Source: Clostridia bacterium
GTDB taxonomy: Bacteria; Bacillota; Clostridia; Lachnospirales; Cellulosilyticaceae
Assembly (NCBI GenBank): GCA_029239755.1
Contig: JARBUI010000001.1
Span: 124,001 to 188,000 of the forward strand
Length of the DNA: 64,000 nt
Direction: 5' to 3'
Each line of letters starts with the position of its first letter. Positions within the stretch are counted from its first letter, which is position 1. A model generated the notes under the pieces. The model was given only the letters and a program-made list of their open reading frames with translations, ran no database searches and had not been told where the DNA came from. Shown here one piece after another: positions 17,267 to 27,314 of the stretch. A program made the position numbers and the translations under genes.

Positions 17267-18913
17267 TTAAGAGATAAGAGCATGGCCAATTTCCGCTATA
17301 CTCATTGATGCTTTTTGTACTAGTGCCATCAGCTCTTCTTGTGTCATTTTAAACAAGTATTGTACATTATCTTGTTTGGACTGAATATCTGATGCTTTGA
17401 TAGCCTGAACATCATACTTTCCTTCTAATGTCAGACCATAGTTTTCACCATAACCATCTGCACTTAGTAAGATGTTATGCATATTTACACTAACATTCTT
17501 ATGAGTCTTATTAAGATTCATTGTTCCTTCTAAGAGCGCAGAAAACTCTGCTTCATCTTGAGTTCCCATACTTGCTTTTAGTACGAGGTTATTTTCTTTT
17601 TCCTCCGTATTATAGTTTATATCTAAATTCGCCTGACCTACCGTGCTTTCATTTTCAGTAACTTGAATACTCATATGATGTTGTAACTGACCCGTCATCT
17701 CGCCATAGTTGCTGTCCGACTTAACCAGCAGCCCCATTTGTTCTTCATCACTTTTCATAGTTAATGCTATTTGGGCTGAATCTGTGATAAAATGATTGCC
17801 TAATAATGCTGTATCAAGCACGATCTCCATGACTTCTCCATTCATGCCTAGTGAAGCTTCCGAAATGGTTTCTGCGATATGCTTCTTATCATCTATCATC
17901 AGCTTTGTTTTTAGACCCATAAAATCTATCTTATCAATTTCTTTATTAAATTCATCTATTGTTTTATTTATGTTTGCCTTAAGCGTTTCACCTCCAGCAG
18001 TTGTTTGCATAGCATCTATAGTACTGATGTAATCGCTAAAAGCTTCATCCTGCATACACATGCTAAATACATCCTTGATATAGCTTTTAATTTGATCCTC
18101 TTCAAAAACTAGCTCATAGGCCTTATATGTCTTACCAGTATTACTGCCCTTAGCATTTGCTTTACCTATATATTTTACATCTGCTTGTTTGAAGGCTTCT
18201 TTGCTTCTTTCGGTAACTTTCTTAACAAGTTCCTCATTAACTTCTTGTTTAGAGTATGTCTCAAAATATTCTTTTACAGCATTGTAGCCCGCTTCATCTA
18301 TAGACTGCCCTGTTAGGGTATATAAAGCCGACTTATTATAGTCTTCAATAAACGTCCCCAGATTAACAGAGATATATTGTTCAAACAATTTAGGGATAAC
18401 TATCCCGACTTCCTGTTGATTTTTATAAACTTCAGCAGCGATTAGTTCAAGACTGTCTTGATTAATAGCTAAATATCCATTAATATGACTTCCGGTCTTA
18501 TCTTTTTTAAGTTCTCCAGATACGCCTATACCCCGTATAATCCCCTTAAGCCCTTCTGTCCCTTCACCTTCCATATCTTTTAGTTTCAGTTCAAAATAAT
18601 TTTGCACGGCTTCACTTTGCATAATTTCTTCTCTTAGTGTAATACCCAGCATCTCATTGGCATCTTTAGTTTCTTTCACTAAATCTTTTTGAGTTATTTT
18701 AATCGCATCTGCAACAAACACCTTAGGTAATACTATGGGAACTACTACTTGAGCCAGTGCTGCTCCTGCAATACAAATACCAATTATGACTGCTACCATT
18801 TTAACTGCAGCTGCGCCTCTTATCTTTTTATGTAAGTTTTCTTCTTTTTTAACTGATACTACATTTGTATCATCTTGCATATTGTTATCACCCAGTAAGT
18901 TGTTATCTGACAT
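17267..18913 (-). CDS. Membrane-anchored protein of unknown function, 548 residues
   Basis: The N-terminal 30 residues are polar, followed by one transmembrane helix (about 37-58, VKMVAVIIGICIAGAALAQVV); the rest (about 60-548) should lie outside the membrane. The outer part alternates helix-rich and strand-rich stretches and ends in the repeat-like MNLNKTHKNVSVNMHNILLS region. I do not recognise the family with confidence; similar uncharacterised proteins occur in Lachnospiraceae. It follows the transglutaminase gene by about 90 nt and may be linked to that envelope operon. Confidence 0.7.
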   Translation of the reverse strand: MSDNNLLGDNNMQDDTNVVSVKKEENLHKKIRGAAAVKMVAVIIGICIAGAALAQVVVPIVLPKVFVADAIKITQKDLVKETKDANEMLGITLREEIMQSEAVQNYFELKLKDMEGEGTEGLKGIIRGIGVSGELKKDKTGSHINGYLAINQDSLELIAAEVYKNQQEVGIVIPKLFEQYISVNLGTFIEDYNKSALYTLTGQSIDEAGYNAVKEYFETYSKQEVNEELVKKVTERSKEAFKQADVKYIGKANAKGSNTGKTYKAYELVFEEDQIKSYIKDVFSMCMQDEAFSDYISTIDAMQTTAGGETLKANINKTIDEFNKEIDKIDFMGLKTKLMIDDKKHIAETISEASLGMNGEVMEIVLDTALLGNHFITDSAQIALTMKSDEEQMGLLVKSDSNYGEMTGQLQHHMSIQVTENESTVGQANLDINYNTEEKENNLVLKASMGTQDEAEFSALLEGTMNLNKTHKNVSVNMHNILLSADGYGENYGLTLEGKYDVQAIKASDIQSKQDNVQYLFKMTQEELMALVQKASMSIAEIGHALIS

Positions 18914-19003
18914 CTTGTTCTCCTAACTTTATTTTTATCCAAAAGTCTCAAAGGACCTTGAGACATCATTTTACCATTTAAGTCATGAGATTACTATATG
19001 ATC

Positions 19004-21298
19004 CTATAAGAATCTATACCTTATTAGGCAAGTAAAATATTCCATTAAGCCAACTCGTTTTTTAGATGCCTTTAGCAGCTCATATCTGAAACTCAGCATT
19101 TTCTCTTTATCTTCCTTAGTTAATTCTAGCTGACTATATCTGGCAACTAGAAATAATTCGGTTATTTCTCCGAAAGTAGTCTCTTGAAAACTGATGAGTC
19201 TATCTACCCTTCTTGCAAAAACCTTTTCCGTTTCTCCTAACCTAATAGAGAGATCTTGATGTGAAAGCAGCTTCAAATAGACGTTATACAAATAAAGTAT
19301 TGCCGCTCTGCAGTTCATTTTTTCAAGCCTGCGTTTTCTCATCTTATAAAGAAGGATGACACCTCCAAGTAATCCTAGTATAGTCCCTCCGATGATTACC
19401 TTGTAGATATGAAATTGTCCTCTACCATCTAAAGTTATTGTAGGAATCTCGCCAGTATAGGATCCTTGCCCATTTCTCATAGCCTCCTCCATACTAAACT
19501 CACTTCCTTCTATTGTTTCTGAGTGCCTATATGGAGGTGTTGCCTCAAAGATTATCCATCCCATCCCTTCAAAATAAACTTCAACCCATGCATGAGCTCT
19601 TTTATTTGTAACCCAATAAGCCGTTTGACCCGCTTCCGGCGTTTTAGGAAGCACATAGCCTTCCACATATCTGCTTGGAATGCCAATACTTCTTGTTAAT
19701 ATAGCTAGGGCCGATGCAAAATAAGTGCAGTATCCCTTTTTATTTTCAAATAAAAATTGATCTACAAAATCTCTCTCTTCCTTGGGATTACCTGGCCTGA
19801 GGGTATAAAAGTAATATTCTGTAAGATATTCTTCTATCGCTTTGACCCTGTCATAATTATTGTTTTTCCCTTGAGTAATAGATCTCGCTAATTCTTTTAT
19901 TCGTATGGGCAATGCTTCTGGAAGCTGCGTATAGTGCCCAGTTATAATTGCTGCATGATCTGACCACTTAGTAATAGCTTCCATATCATCAGGATACTCT
20001 TCTTTTATCTCATTATAAAATCCAACTTTGCTTTTTCTAATGACCTTTTTAAACCTATCACTTGTATAGTGAGGCTCATAAAACTCAGCCGTATAAGTAA
20101 AGTTTTTGTTTGCAGCTTTCTTTAAACTTAGAGCATCTGATTGTATTAGGTAAACATCTCTCTTAAAACTTGTGATATCAAATGACTCCATCTTAGAAGG
20201 TATAAAAAGAGACTTTGTACTCATATTAATATATCTTACATGAGCTGTATTTTTATCAAATAAAGTCTCTATACTGTCTTCATTATTACTTAGCCACTTA
20301 ACCCCTTCTATGGTTTCAGTAGTATCTTCCAGTCTTTCATCATTTAAATCAATCACTACTGGCTCTTCTTGTGTATTTTCCCATGCATTCCCCGTATAGA
20401 CATCATAGGATATAGCTTTTAGGTAAGTAGGATAGGGTGTTTCTACCTTAAGTACAGTAATATCCTTGAGTGTTATATCACCTCCCAAAAGGCCATCATT
20501 TTCCTGAAACCCTGCTGATTCAACTGAGAAGTTATCTGCAATATAATAATACTGTTTCCTCACAAGAAAATCTGTAAGATCATGCAGCCATTTAGATTGG
20601 TAAGGATAAAAATTTGCAAGAACTGCTCCGCATATTAAAATAACTGTTCCTATGTAAATACTTGTTTTCATAAAGGCTTTATAGGTGCCGTTACTCATTT
20701 CGTCTAGTTCTTTTTTTAAAGAAAAGTATCTGCTCTTAAAAAAATAAATAAGACTTGTAAAGATAAACAAGTATAGTGCGATCGGACTAATTGCTCTTCT
20801 TTGCGTCACTTCAAACCCAAAAAGTGAAGCCCCTCCCATAAAGAGCAGTGAGAATTGAAACCTTTTTATCGTAAAGATGTAAATAATGCATGCTATCACT
20901 ATGCACAAGATGATTACAAAATAGCTGCTATAGCTATCTCCTTCTACTGGGTAACCCGATACACACCTTATAACCCATTTAGCAAAGTGTATTGCCTGCT
21001 CTAAGAGTGATTCCCAAGCAGAACTAATCCTATGCTTCTTGTATAAAAAAAGGCTTTCACCTGCTGCGCAAACAGCAAGGGAAATACAAGTTATCACTAG
21101 TGTAAGCTTATTCATTAAAATAACGCACCATATACTTAGAACTATCATAGTAACTGCCATAAGTTTAAGAGGTGAGAACTTAAGTGCTAAGGCAAAAACA
21201 ATCATATAGGTTAAACTAAATGTCATAAAACACATCCATATAAACCAAGTAAAGCTATCCATTATTTTTTGTTTAGTGTTTGATTTTATTATTTCCAT
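19004..21298 (-). CDS. Transglutaminase-like membrane protein (TgpA type)
   Basis: About 764 residues. The N-terminus has about six to eight hydrophobic segments (to about 225), then an extracytoplasmic region with a transglutaminase core: Cys in NKKGYCTYFASALA, His in NKRAHAWVEVYFEG, and third position FEATPPY. Most relatives have Asp (FDPTP) there, so Glu replaces the usual acid. A further helix (about 635) and a cytoplasmic tail resembling DUF4129 follow. ATG 21298 lies behind GGAG; a GTG at 21310 is possible. Third gene of the MoxR-DUF58-transglutaminase operon, a common trio of unknown substrate in envelope maintenance. Confidence 0.88.
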   Translation of the reverse strand: MEIIKSNTKQKIMDSFTWFIWMCFMTFSLTYMIVFALALKFSPLKLMAVTMIVLSIWCVILMNKLTLVITCISLAVCAAGESLFLYKKHRISSAWESLLEQAIHFAKWVIRCVSGYPVEGDSYSSYFVIILCIVIACIIYIFTIKRFQFSLLFMGGASLFGFEVTQRRAISPIALYLFIFTSLIYFFKSRYFSLKKELDEMSNGTYKAFMKTSIYIGTVILICGAVLANFYPYQSKWLHDLTDFLVRKQYYYIADNFSVESAGFQENDGLLGGDITLKDITVLKVETPYPTYLKAISYDVYTGNAWENTQEEPVVIDLNDERLEDTTETIEGVKWLSNNEDSIETLFDKNTAHVRYINMSTKSLFIPSKMESFDITSFKRDVYLIQSDALSLKKAANKNFTYTAEFYEPHYTSDRFKKVIRKSKVGFYNEIKEEYPDDMEAITKWSDHAAIITGHYTQLPEALPIRIKELARSITQGKNNNYDRVKAIEEYLTEYYFYTLRPGNPKEERDFVDQFLFENKKGYCTYFASALAILTRSIGIPSRYVEGYVLPKTPEAGQTAYWVTNKRAHAWVEVYFEGMGWIIFEATPPYRHSETIEGSEFSMEEAMRNGQGSYTGEIPTITLDGRGQFHIYKVIIGGTILGLLGGVILLYKMRKRRLEKMNCRAAILYLYNVYLKLLSHQDLSIRLGETEKVFARRVDRLISFQETTFGEITELFLVARYSQLELTKEDKEKMLSFRYELLKASKKRVGLMEYFTCLIRYRFL

Positions 21299-21303
21299 AA
21301 GTT

Positions 21304-22512
21304 TTAACACTCCAAAATAGATTGAATATCATCGTTAATCTCTACTTTATATACCCTAACATTCATTTCTTGTAATGCTAAAATGATTGTTTCCCTGTCT
21401 GCCTTTTGAGCCTCATTTGATGGAACAATATCTGCCGGTGAAATATAGAGTAGTAGGATTGAATACCCCTCATGGCGGCACATACTTATTTGACCGTATA
21501 TTTTTTCGTTAAGGTTTGATGTAACCAAAACAACAGTATTTCTTTCTGTCCCTCCCCCTAAGGCGAGCTTTACTGTATCTGAAAACTCTATTTGACTTTC
21601 AAACTTTATCTTAAATAAAGTATGATAAAGACTTTCAAAATAAGAATAGTCCACTGCTTTTTTCTTCGTCATCTCATGATCATGGTATATTAAATTTACT
21701 TCTAAGTTATGCTGCAGACAATAATGTATAACAGCAATAGCTGCCTCAACAACCTTATCTTCTAATATAGTATTTTGAATGAGTGTATAAGGATTCTCAG
21801 TTAAATCCAAAAGCATAGTTGCTCCCACTGTAATGGTACTATCAAAATTTTTGACCATGATTTCATCTTTTTTAGCACTTAACTTCCAATGAATTTTCTT
21901 AATACTGTCACCATAAGCATATTTTCTCATTTCAGATATTGTAATTCTGTCCTCTTCCTTACCACTTAGTACTCCTTCTACATAGGATAATTGATTAGTA
22001 CAGATGGGAAATTGACTTAAAGTAATAATTCTTGGATAAACAGTAATATACTTAGGCTCTAATACTTGATATTTAAAACTCAAGAGACCCAGAAAATCCT
22101 TAATTTGAATTTGTTTAAGTCCAACCTCGTAGTACCCTCTGTAGAGGCAATCTATCTCAAAATCATATCGCCCTCTACTAAAAGGTAAAACAGCTATTTT
22201 TTTTGTTTTAAAGTGTTTTGTAAAAATAGTGTCTACTCCATAAAATAATATTTCAATGTATGGATATAAAATTTTAGTTTCATTCACAATATCCACATTA
22301 AAATGCACCTTTTCTCCTTTAGTTACAAACTTCTTATCCACGCCTTGCAAATAGCTGAATTTAAAATAAATATACAGCGTATAACTAAAAGATACAGCAG
22401 CAATAAGCAAAATGGTATAAAAGAATAACGATGAAACAATGCCTGGATAAAAGTAAGAGAAAGTCATAGCTAATACTAAAAAAGTGCCATACACTACTCT
22501 ATTTCTTTGCAT
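21304..22512 (-). CDS. DUF58 family protein
   Basis: A 402-residue protein with two N-terminal hydrophobic helices (about 7-48). Its DUF58 core includes the signature YGDSIKKIHWKLSAKKDEIMV and a von Willebrand A-like segment (ATMLLDLTENPY). It typically partners a MoxR ATPase and a membrane transglutaminase, as here. Its start overlaps the moxR 3' end by 14 nt. Confidence 0.9.
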   Translation of the reverse strand: MQRNRVVYGTFLVLAMTFSYFYPGIVSSLFFYTILLIAAVSFSYTLYIYFKFSYLQGVDKKFVTKGEKVHFNVDIVNETKILYPYIEILFYGVDTIFTKHFKTKKIAVLPFSRGRYDFEIDCLYRGYYEVGLKQIQIKDFLGLLSFKYQVLEPKYITVYPRIITLSQFPICTNQLSYVEGVLSGKEEDRITISEMRKYAYGDSIKKIHWKLSAKKDEIMVKNFDSTITVGATMLLDLTENPYTLIQNTILEDKVVEAAIAVIHYCLQHNLEVNLIYHDHEMTKKKAVDYSYFESLYHTLFKIKFESQIEFSDTVKLALGGGTERNTVVLVTSNLNEKIYGQISMCRHEGYSILLLYISPADIVPSNEAQKADRETIILALQEMNVRVYKVEINDDIQSILEC

Positions 22513-23455
22513 GATGGTTCACCACTGGTACTCTTACTTTACTGATACTGTCTTTTATAATATCTGCTCCTGTTACTTTTTTGAGCTTAGCCTCCTGACG
22601 CAGTAATATTCTGTGAGCTAATACCGGCAGTGCCATTTTTATAACATCATCCGGAAGCACATAATTTCTTTCATTATAAAAAGCCCATCCTTGCGCTGCT
22701 CTTAAAAGATTAAGAGACCCTCTGGGACTTGAGCCTAATATAGCCTCTTTATGTCTCCTTGTTTCTTCTATGAGGTTAACGATAAAGTAATAGATGCTGT
22801 CATCTGCATAAACTTCTTTTATTTGTTTATGTATTTGTATGATTTCCCCGCCATCTGCAACTGCCTGAAGGTCGGCAAGCGGGCTTTTCACCTTAAAACA
22901 CTTTAATAGCTGCATCTCTTCTTCTGCGGTAGGATACCCCATACTAATCTTCATAAAAAATCTGTCAAGCTGGGCTTCGGGAAGTGGAAATGTCCCCACA
23001 TACTCAACTGGATTTTGTGTTGCTATAACCATAAAAGGCTCTGGCATCTTATAGGTATTGCCATCTACTGTTATTTGTCCTTCTTCCATAACTTCTAGTA
23101 AGCTGGACTGCGTTTTTGGTGATGTACGATTAATTTCATCTGCCAAAATAATTTGATTAAGAATAGCACCTTTTTTGTAATCAAATTCTCCTGTTTTTTG
23201 ATTATAAATTGAGAATCCTGTTATATCTGTAGGCAGAATATCAGGTGTAAATTGAATGCGTTTAAAAGTACTGTCAATCGACTTTGCCATAGCCAGTGCT
23301 AAACTTGTTTTACCTACTCCCGGAACATCCTCTATAAGTACATGTCCCTTGCAGATAAATGCTATAACCATGAGTTCAACTGCCTCACGTTTGCCTATAA
23401 TGACCTTTTCTACATTTTCAATGACATCTTTGATAACCCTTACTGATTTCTCCAT
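22499..23455 (-). CDS. MoxR family AAA+ ATPase
   Basis: A 318-residue AAA+ protein with Walker A GVGKTSLA, Walker B ILADEINR, sensor region VIATQNPVEYVGTFPLPEAQLDRF and a C-terminal helical lid with SSPRGSLNLLRAAQ. MoxR proteins act as chaperones or activators for partner proteins containing metal-ion-dependent adhesion-type domains, here probably the DUF58 product. Strong GGGGGAG site before ATG 23455. Heads the operon. Confidence 0.93.
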   Translation of the reverse strand: MEKSVRVIKDVIENVEKVIIGKREAVELMVIAFICKGHVLIEDVPGVGKTSLALAMAKSIDSTFKRIQFTPDILPTDITGFSIYNQKTGEFDYKKGAILNQIILADEINRTSPKTQSSLLEVMEEGQITVDGNTYKMPEPFMVIATQNPVEYVGTFPLPEAQLDRFFMKISMGYPTAEEEMQLLKCFKVKSPLADLQAVADGGEIIQIHKQIKEVYADDSIYYFIVNLIEETRRHKEAILGSSPRGSLNLLRAAQGWAFYNERNYVLPDDVIKMALPVLAHRILLRQEAKLKKVTGADIIKDSISKVRVPVVNHHAKK

Positions 23456-23602
23456 GTGAAAATCTCCCCCAAGCTACATAAGAATAAAATCATTTATTTC
23501 TATAATATCACAATTTTCAAACACTTAATAACCCTCTATCTTGTGATAATGATGCAAAAAATTGCTCACCTTCTTATGGTGAGCATGAATAAATCATTTA
23601 AT

Positions 23603-24457
23603 TTATATGTTTCCTAAAATCACCTTATGAAGATATCTTCCTGCAGTTTCTTCTGCTTTTCTCATAAAACTTATATCAGTTGGAGCACTTTGAAGCTTAT
23701 ATCTTGGGAAATATCTTGAAAGGTGCAAAGGTATATCAGGGTTTACGGTATTTAGAAATCTTGCAATTTCTTCTACTTCCTCCAGACTGTCATTTTCTCC
23801 AGTAACCAGTAACGTTGTGATCTCCACATGACATGCCTTTGCAGCCATTTCGATAGTCTTTAGGACAGGATTTAAACTTCCTCCGCAAAGGTCTTTATAG
23901 TATCTCGTACTGAAGCTTTTTAAATCAATATTCATGGCATCTATATAGGGAAAGAGCTCCTTTAAAGGCTCCTCACTGATATAGCCATTTGTTACAAGTA
24001 CAGTAGATGCGTTCTTATCTGCTTCTTTTAGAAGTTTGGCTGAATCATAAACGTATTCATACCAAATACTTGGCTCGTTATAGGTAAAGGCAATGCCTAT
24101 ATTATTTTTAGTTGTCATCACTGTCTCCACCAAATCTTCTTTTGGCACAAATGTACTTTGGGCTACTGACTGAGAAATACTGTAGTTTTGACAAAAGTCA
24201 CAAGTAAAGTTGCATCCAAAACTGCCTACAGATAAAATCTGTGTGGAAGGTCTAAAATAGTAAAGCGGCTTTTTTTCTATAGGATCTAAGGAAATAGAGG
24301 TAACTTCTCCATAATTGATGGTGAAGAGTTTTCCATCTTCATGTATTCTTACATTACATTTACCAAAATGTCCATCTTTAATGACACAGTTGTGAGGACA
24401 CAAAAAACAGTGAACTTTATCCTTGATCTTTTCATAAAACAATGCTTCAGTTTTCAT
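23603..24457 (-). CDS. amrS: AmmeMemoRadiSam system radical SAM enzyme
   Basis: A 284-residue radical SAM protein. The cluster-binding motif CNFTCDFC sits near residue 80, and an extra N-terminal cysteine set (CFLCPHNC and a later GKCNVR) is typical of this subfamily. The TIM-barrel SAM motifs NEPSIWYEY and NIDLKSFS are visible. It is followed upstream by a gene fusing the other two parts of the system, 16 nt away, so both are co-expressed. The chemical role of this conserved trio is not established from sequence. Confidence 0.93.
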   Translation of the reverse strand: MKTEALFYEKIKDKVHCFLCPHNCVIKDGHFGKCNVRIHEDGKLFTINYGEVTSISLDPIEKKPLYYFRPSTQILSVGSFGCNFTCDFCQNYSISQSVAQSTFVPKEDLVETVMTTKNNIGIAFTYNEPSIWYEYVYDSAKLLKEADKNASTVLVTNGYISEEPLKELFPYIDAMNIDLKSFSTRYYKDLCGGSLNPVLKTIEMAAKACHVEITTLLVTGENDSLEEVEEIARFLNTVNPDIPLHLSRYFPRYKLQSAPTDISFMRKAEETAGRYLHKVILGNI

Positions 24458-24473
24458 CGTATCAATCCTTTAT

Positions 24474-25880
24474 CTAGTCCTCTTTGTGACGAATGACTTC
24501 AAATTTTTGAATACTATAGGCTTCATAAGGCTTTATGCCTGCTTTTTCAAGAGCAATAGAAATCTGTTCTTCTACTGTATTTACCCCTTCTAAATCCGGA
24601 AGTAAAAGTCCTGTCTTCCCTCCATTTTTCACGATGACCCCATATTTCTTTGGATCTAATTCTTCCTTTATACATGAAACGGGTTCTGTCAGAACATCCA
24701 CCGAAAAATCAATATCTAAAAGCTCCTCTTTTTCTACTTCATAAAACCTTGGGTCATGAAGGCCTGCTTCAATAGCATTACGTATAATTTCTTCTGCAAT
24801 ACTCCCCGTTGCTGGAAATATCGTTCCAATACATCCCCTTAGCTCCCCATGTTTTTTAAGAGATACAAAAACACCTCTTTGGGTATTTTTCATTTCTTCC
24901 GTGACATAACTTGGAAGCTGACTTATTCTTTTTTCTGTGTTTAAATACACTGTAAGACTTTCTCTAGCAAGTCTCACATAAGGATCACTTTGCTGATGTT
25001 TCTTTTCATAAGCTGCTCTTCGAAGCCCCTCAAGTTCCTGCAGCTTAGAAGCATCCTCTGAAATAATATTAAACTTCATAACCCCATAACCTACTCCAAA
25101 AGTTCCTTCATAACTTAAGAGCTCTCCGTTAAATTTCTTTCCTTCAAGTGTGCCGAGTAAAATAGCTGCAGAGCGTCTGCCGCATTCTCCAGCCTCACAC
25201 ACCATTTCTTTATCCATAGTAAAAACGCCTGTTACATCTCCAGCTGACAAATGGCGAATAAATTCAGTATCAAACTTTTCACCAAAGGGGCTATATTCAT
25301 AAGGCCCCTTTTCTTTTAATTTATGAGATAAATCTCCACTTGCTATAAAAACTGCTTTTTCGTCTATCTCTTCTACTGCCCTGCAAACAGCCATCCCGAA
25401 CTTATATAAATCAATATCATCTAAAGCAGCATAAGTAATGTGTACAAGCTTGTAATCTTTATAATACTTATTAATGAAATAAAGTGGAACCATGGCCCCA
25501 TGGTCTAAATAAACAGAAGTATTATATTGGTTTAAGAGAGAATGCGTTGCCATAACAACGGAGATATTCTCACTGTATGAAAGTTCATAAATTTTACTAG
25601 TAAGAGCTTTGTTAATACTAAGCTTCATAGAGATTTCCTTAAATCCAAAGTCTTTCAAATCACCATATATTTCATCCTCATAACTTAATGCAATCGCATT
25701 TTGAAACATTGTGCCATGAGGCGTTACAAGTATAATCGTACTTGGTGCTTTTTGGGTAATCTCCGTCGCTATACTATGCAAGCTTGCACTAGTCGCACTA
25801 ATCTTTTTTTCTTCACCTTTACCTATTTCCGGAAGCACAATAGGTGGGTGCGGAAGCAAATAAAAACCTTGTAAACTCAT
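24474..25880 (-). CDS. AmmeMemoRadiSam system protein, Memo and AMMECR1 fusion
   Basis: A 468-residue fusion. The first part (about 1-265) is the Memo/extradiol-dioxygenase-like domain: LPHPPIVLPEIGKG, LVTPHGT and a metal-type segment IASGDLSHKL. The second (about 290-468) is the AMMECR1 domain with the signature FVSLKKHGELRGCIG. ATG 25880 is chosen since GAGGTG precedes it by 6 nt. The fusion and the adjacent radical SAM gene make a full AmmeMemoRadiSam module. Confidence 0.93.
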   Translation of the reverse strand: MSLQGFYLLPHPPIVLPEIGKGEEKKISATSASLHSIATEITQKAPSTIILVTPHGTMFQNAIALSYEDEIYGDLKDFGFKEISMKLSINKALTSKIYELSYSENISVVMATHSLLNQYNTSVYLDHGAMVPLYFINKYYKDYKLVHITYAALDDIDLYKFGMAVCRAVEEIDEKAVFIASGDLSHKLKEKGPYEYSPFGEKFDTEFIRHLSAGDVTGVFTMDKEMVCEAGECGRRSAAILLGTLEGKKFNGELLSYEGTFGVGYGVMKFNIISEDASKLQELEGLRRAAYEKKHQQSDPYVRLARESLTVYLNTEKRISQLPSYVTEEMKNTQRGVFVSLKKHGELRGCIGTIFPATGSIAEEIIRNAIEAGLHDPRFYEVEKEELLDIDFSVDVLTEPVSCIKEELDPKKYGVIVKNGGKTGLLLPDLEGVNTVEEQISIALEKAGIKPYEAYSIQKFEVIRHKED

Positions 25881-25974
25881 AATAATCACCTCGCGAACTT
25901 ATTTATACTGAGTATACCTGTTAGTTTGACCTATTTACAAGATTACATTCTTATAATAATCTGATGGACATGCG

Positions 25975-26013
25975 AAAAAGTCCCAATACCTTTTTTGGGT
26001 ACTGGGACTTTTT
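25975..26013 (-). terminator. Terminator after tRNA-Arg(CCT)
   Basis: A long stem made from AAAAAGTCCCAATACC and GGTACTGGGACTTTTT (one mismatch region) ends in a T-run on both strands. It follows the tRNA on the minus strand. Confidence 0.85.
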
Positions 26014-26024
26014 GCTGCATTTGA

Positions 26025-26098
26025 TGTTCCCGGCGGGAATCGAACCCACGGCCTACCGCTTAGGAGGCGGTCGCTCTATCCTTCTGAGCTACGGAAAC
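26025..26098 (-). tRNA. tRNA-Arg (anticodon CCT)
   Basis: On the minus strand the acceptor GTTTCCG pairs with CGGGAAC, the D arm is GCTC...GAGC, the anticodon stem-loop ACCGC-CTCCTAA-GCGGT gives anticodon CCT, and the T arm is GTGGGTTCGATTCCCGC. Discriminator A; the 3' CCA is not encoded. Confidence 0.95.
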
Positions 26099-26172
26099 AT
26101 TGAACTAATACTTTTACTGCAACTATTATAGTACATTTTTATATGCTTTTCGTCAAGTCTTTATTTAATGCC

Positions 26173-26219
26173 AAATAGGTATTTGACTTAAATAACTTTT
26201 TAACGTCAGATACCTATTT
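26173..26219 (-). terminator. Hairpin terminator after the 27.1-kb gene
   Basis: Arms 26173-26187 and 26205-26219 form a 15-bp stem with one mismatch; the inner arm overlaps the stop codon of the preceding gene. No clear U-tract, so efficiency is uncertain. Confidence 0.55.
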
Positions 26220-27092
26220 AACTATAATGTTCCCTTGGAGCCAGCAGGTTCCCATAAATCTCATACCAACACTCGGCTGTCCTACAAGAATATTTTTATT
26301 GATCATGAGTTCAAGAGGCATATCATTTACATTGAGCACAAATAAGTACATCTCTTCACCGGTTTTTTTATTCTTCCTAGTGCTAATCTCTGTGATTTCG
26401 CCTAGTATCGCATAAGTTGCATCAACTAAAGTAGTAGGAACGAAATAACCGCTCATAATAGAAAGAAAATCCTCTTCCATCATACGTTCTTTAAGCTGTT
26501 CATCTAATTCTCTTTCCTCTTGCTCCAGCTGCTCTTTGGCATCTTCATCGCCTTCTCTGGCTCTTTGAATCATGACCTTGAGTTTTTCCCGCTCCTCTTT
26601 TTCAATAACTTCTTCTTCCTCATTTTTTTCAATGGGAAGAATGACTGTCCCCTCCATTGCGAGCCCCGCCACTTTAATTTCATTAAAAGTCTTTTTTGTA
26701 TTAAGGGCTTCGATATATTCTACAACATTTTGAAGCCAAAATATAAATTGCATACCTGTTTCTTTTTCTTCACAGACTGCATAATACGTGTATTCATCAT
26801 CAACGCACTCTACAACTAAATCTTCTACTTGTGTAATATGATGGGACTCAACATAAGGCTCACATTGCTCAACTTGGATTTTAGTATCTTTTTGGCCTGC
26901 TTTTACCACAATCCTAACCATTACATACGTATCTTCTGCAAATACCTTTGAATATTCTGCCAGTATGTCGCTATTTTTCATACGGCTAGCTATTTGCTTA
27001 GTAGGTGCATCCAAAATTTCTCCGACTATATCCTCAATCTTATATTCAGTATCTGCCTTTGAAAAGCCTACTGCTGTAATTGGAGATTCCAT
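26214..27092 (-). CDS. Uncharacterised protein, possibly DUF3881-like
   Basis: A 292-residue soluble protein. The N-terminal segment ITAVGFSKADTEYKIEDIVGEIL resembles the opening of DUF3881 proteins of clostridia (low confidence, from memory). A strongly charged coiled-coil-like stretch (about 165-215, KEEREKLKVMIQRAREGDED) lies in the middle. The C-terminal part looks strand-rich and ends in MRFMGTCWLQGNIIVK. ATG 27092 follows GGGGGG by 6 nt. Single gene, function unknown. Confidence 0.65.
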   Translation of the reverse strand: MESPITAVGFSKADTEYKIEDIVGEILDAPTKQIASRMKNSDILAEYSKVFAEDTYVMVRIVVKAGQKDTKIQVEQCEPYVESHHITQVEDLVVECVDDEYTYYAVCEEKETGMQFIFWLQNVVEYIEALNTKKTFNEIKVAGLAMEGTVILPIEKNEEEEVIEKEEREKLKVMIQRAREGDEDAKEQLEQEERELDEQLKERMMEEDFLSIMSGYFVPTTLVDATYAILGEITEISTRKNKKTGEEMYLFVLNVNDMPLELMINKNILVGQPSVGMRFMGTCWLQGNIIVK

Positions 27093-27314
27093 ATTCATCC
27101 CCCCTCTCGTTCTATCTATTTATAATCATTTATTGACTCATCTCTATTTTTTACAAATAATTATCATTCCTATTATACAGAGCCTATTTATAACTTTCAA
27201 GTTATTTTATATTGCTCTTTATTAAATATATCTTTTTATCTATTATAATATGTATAAAAAATAGAGTAAAAAACAAAAGCTATGATACTTCTCATAGCTT
27301 TTGAAAATCCATAT

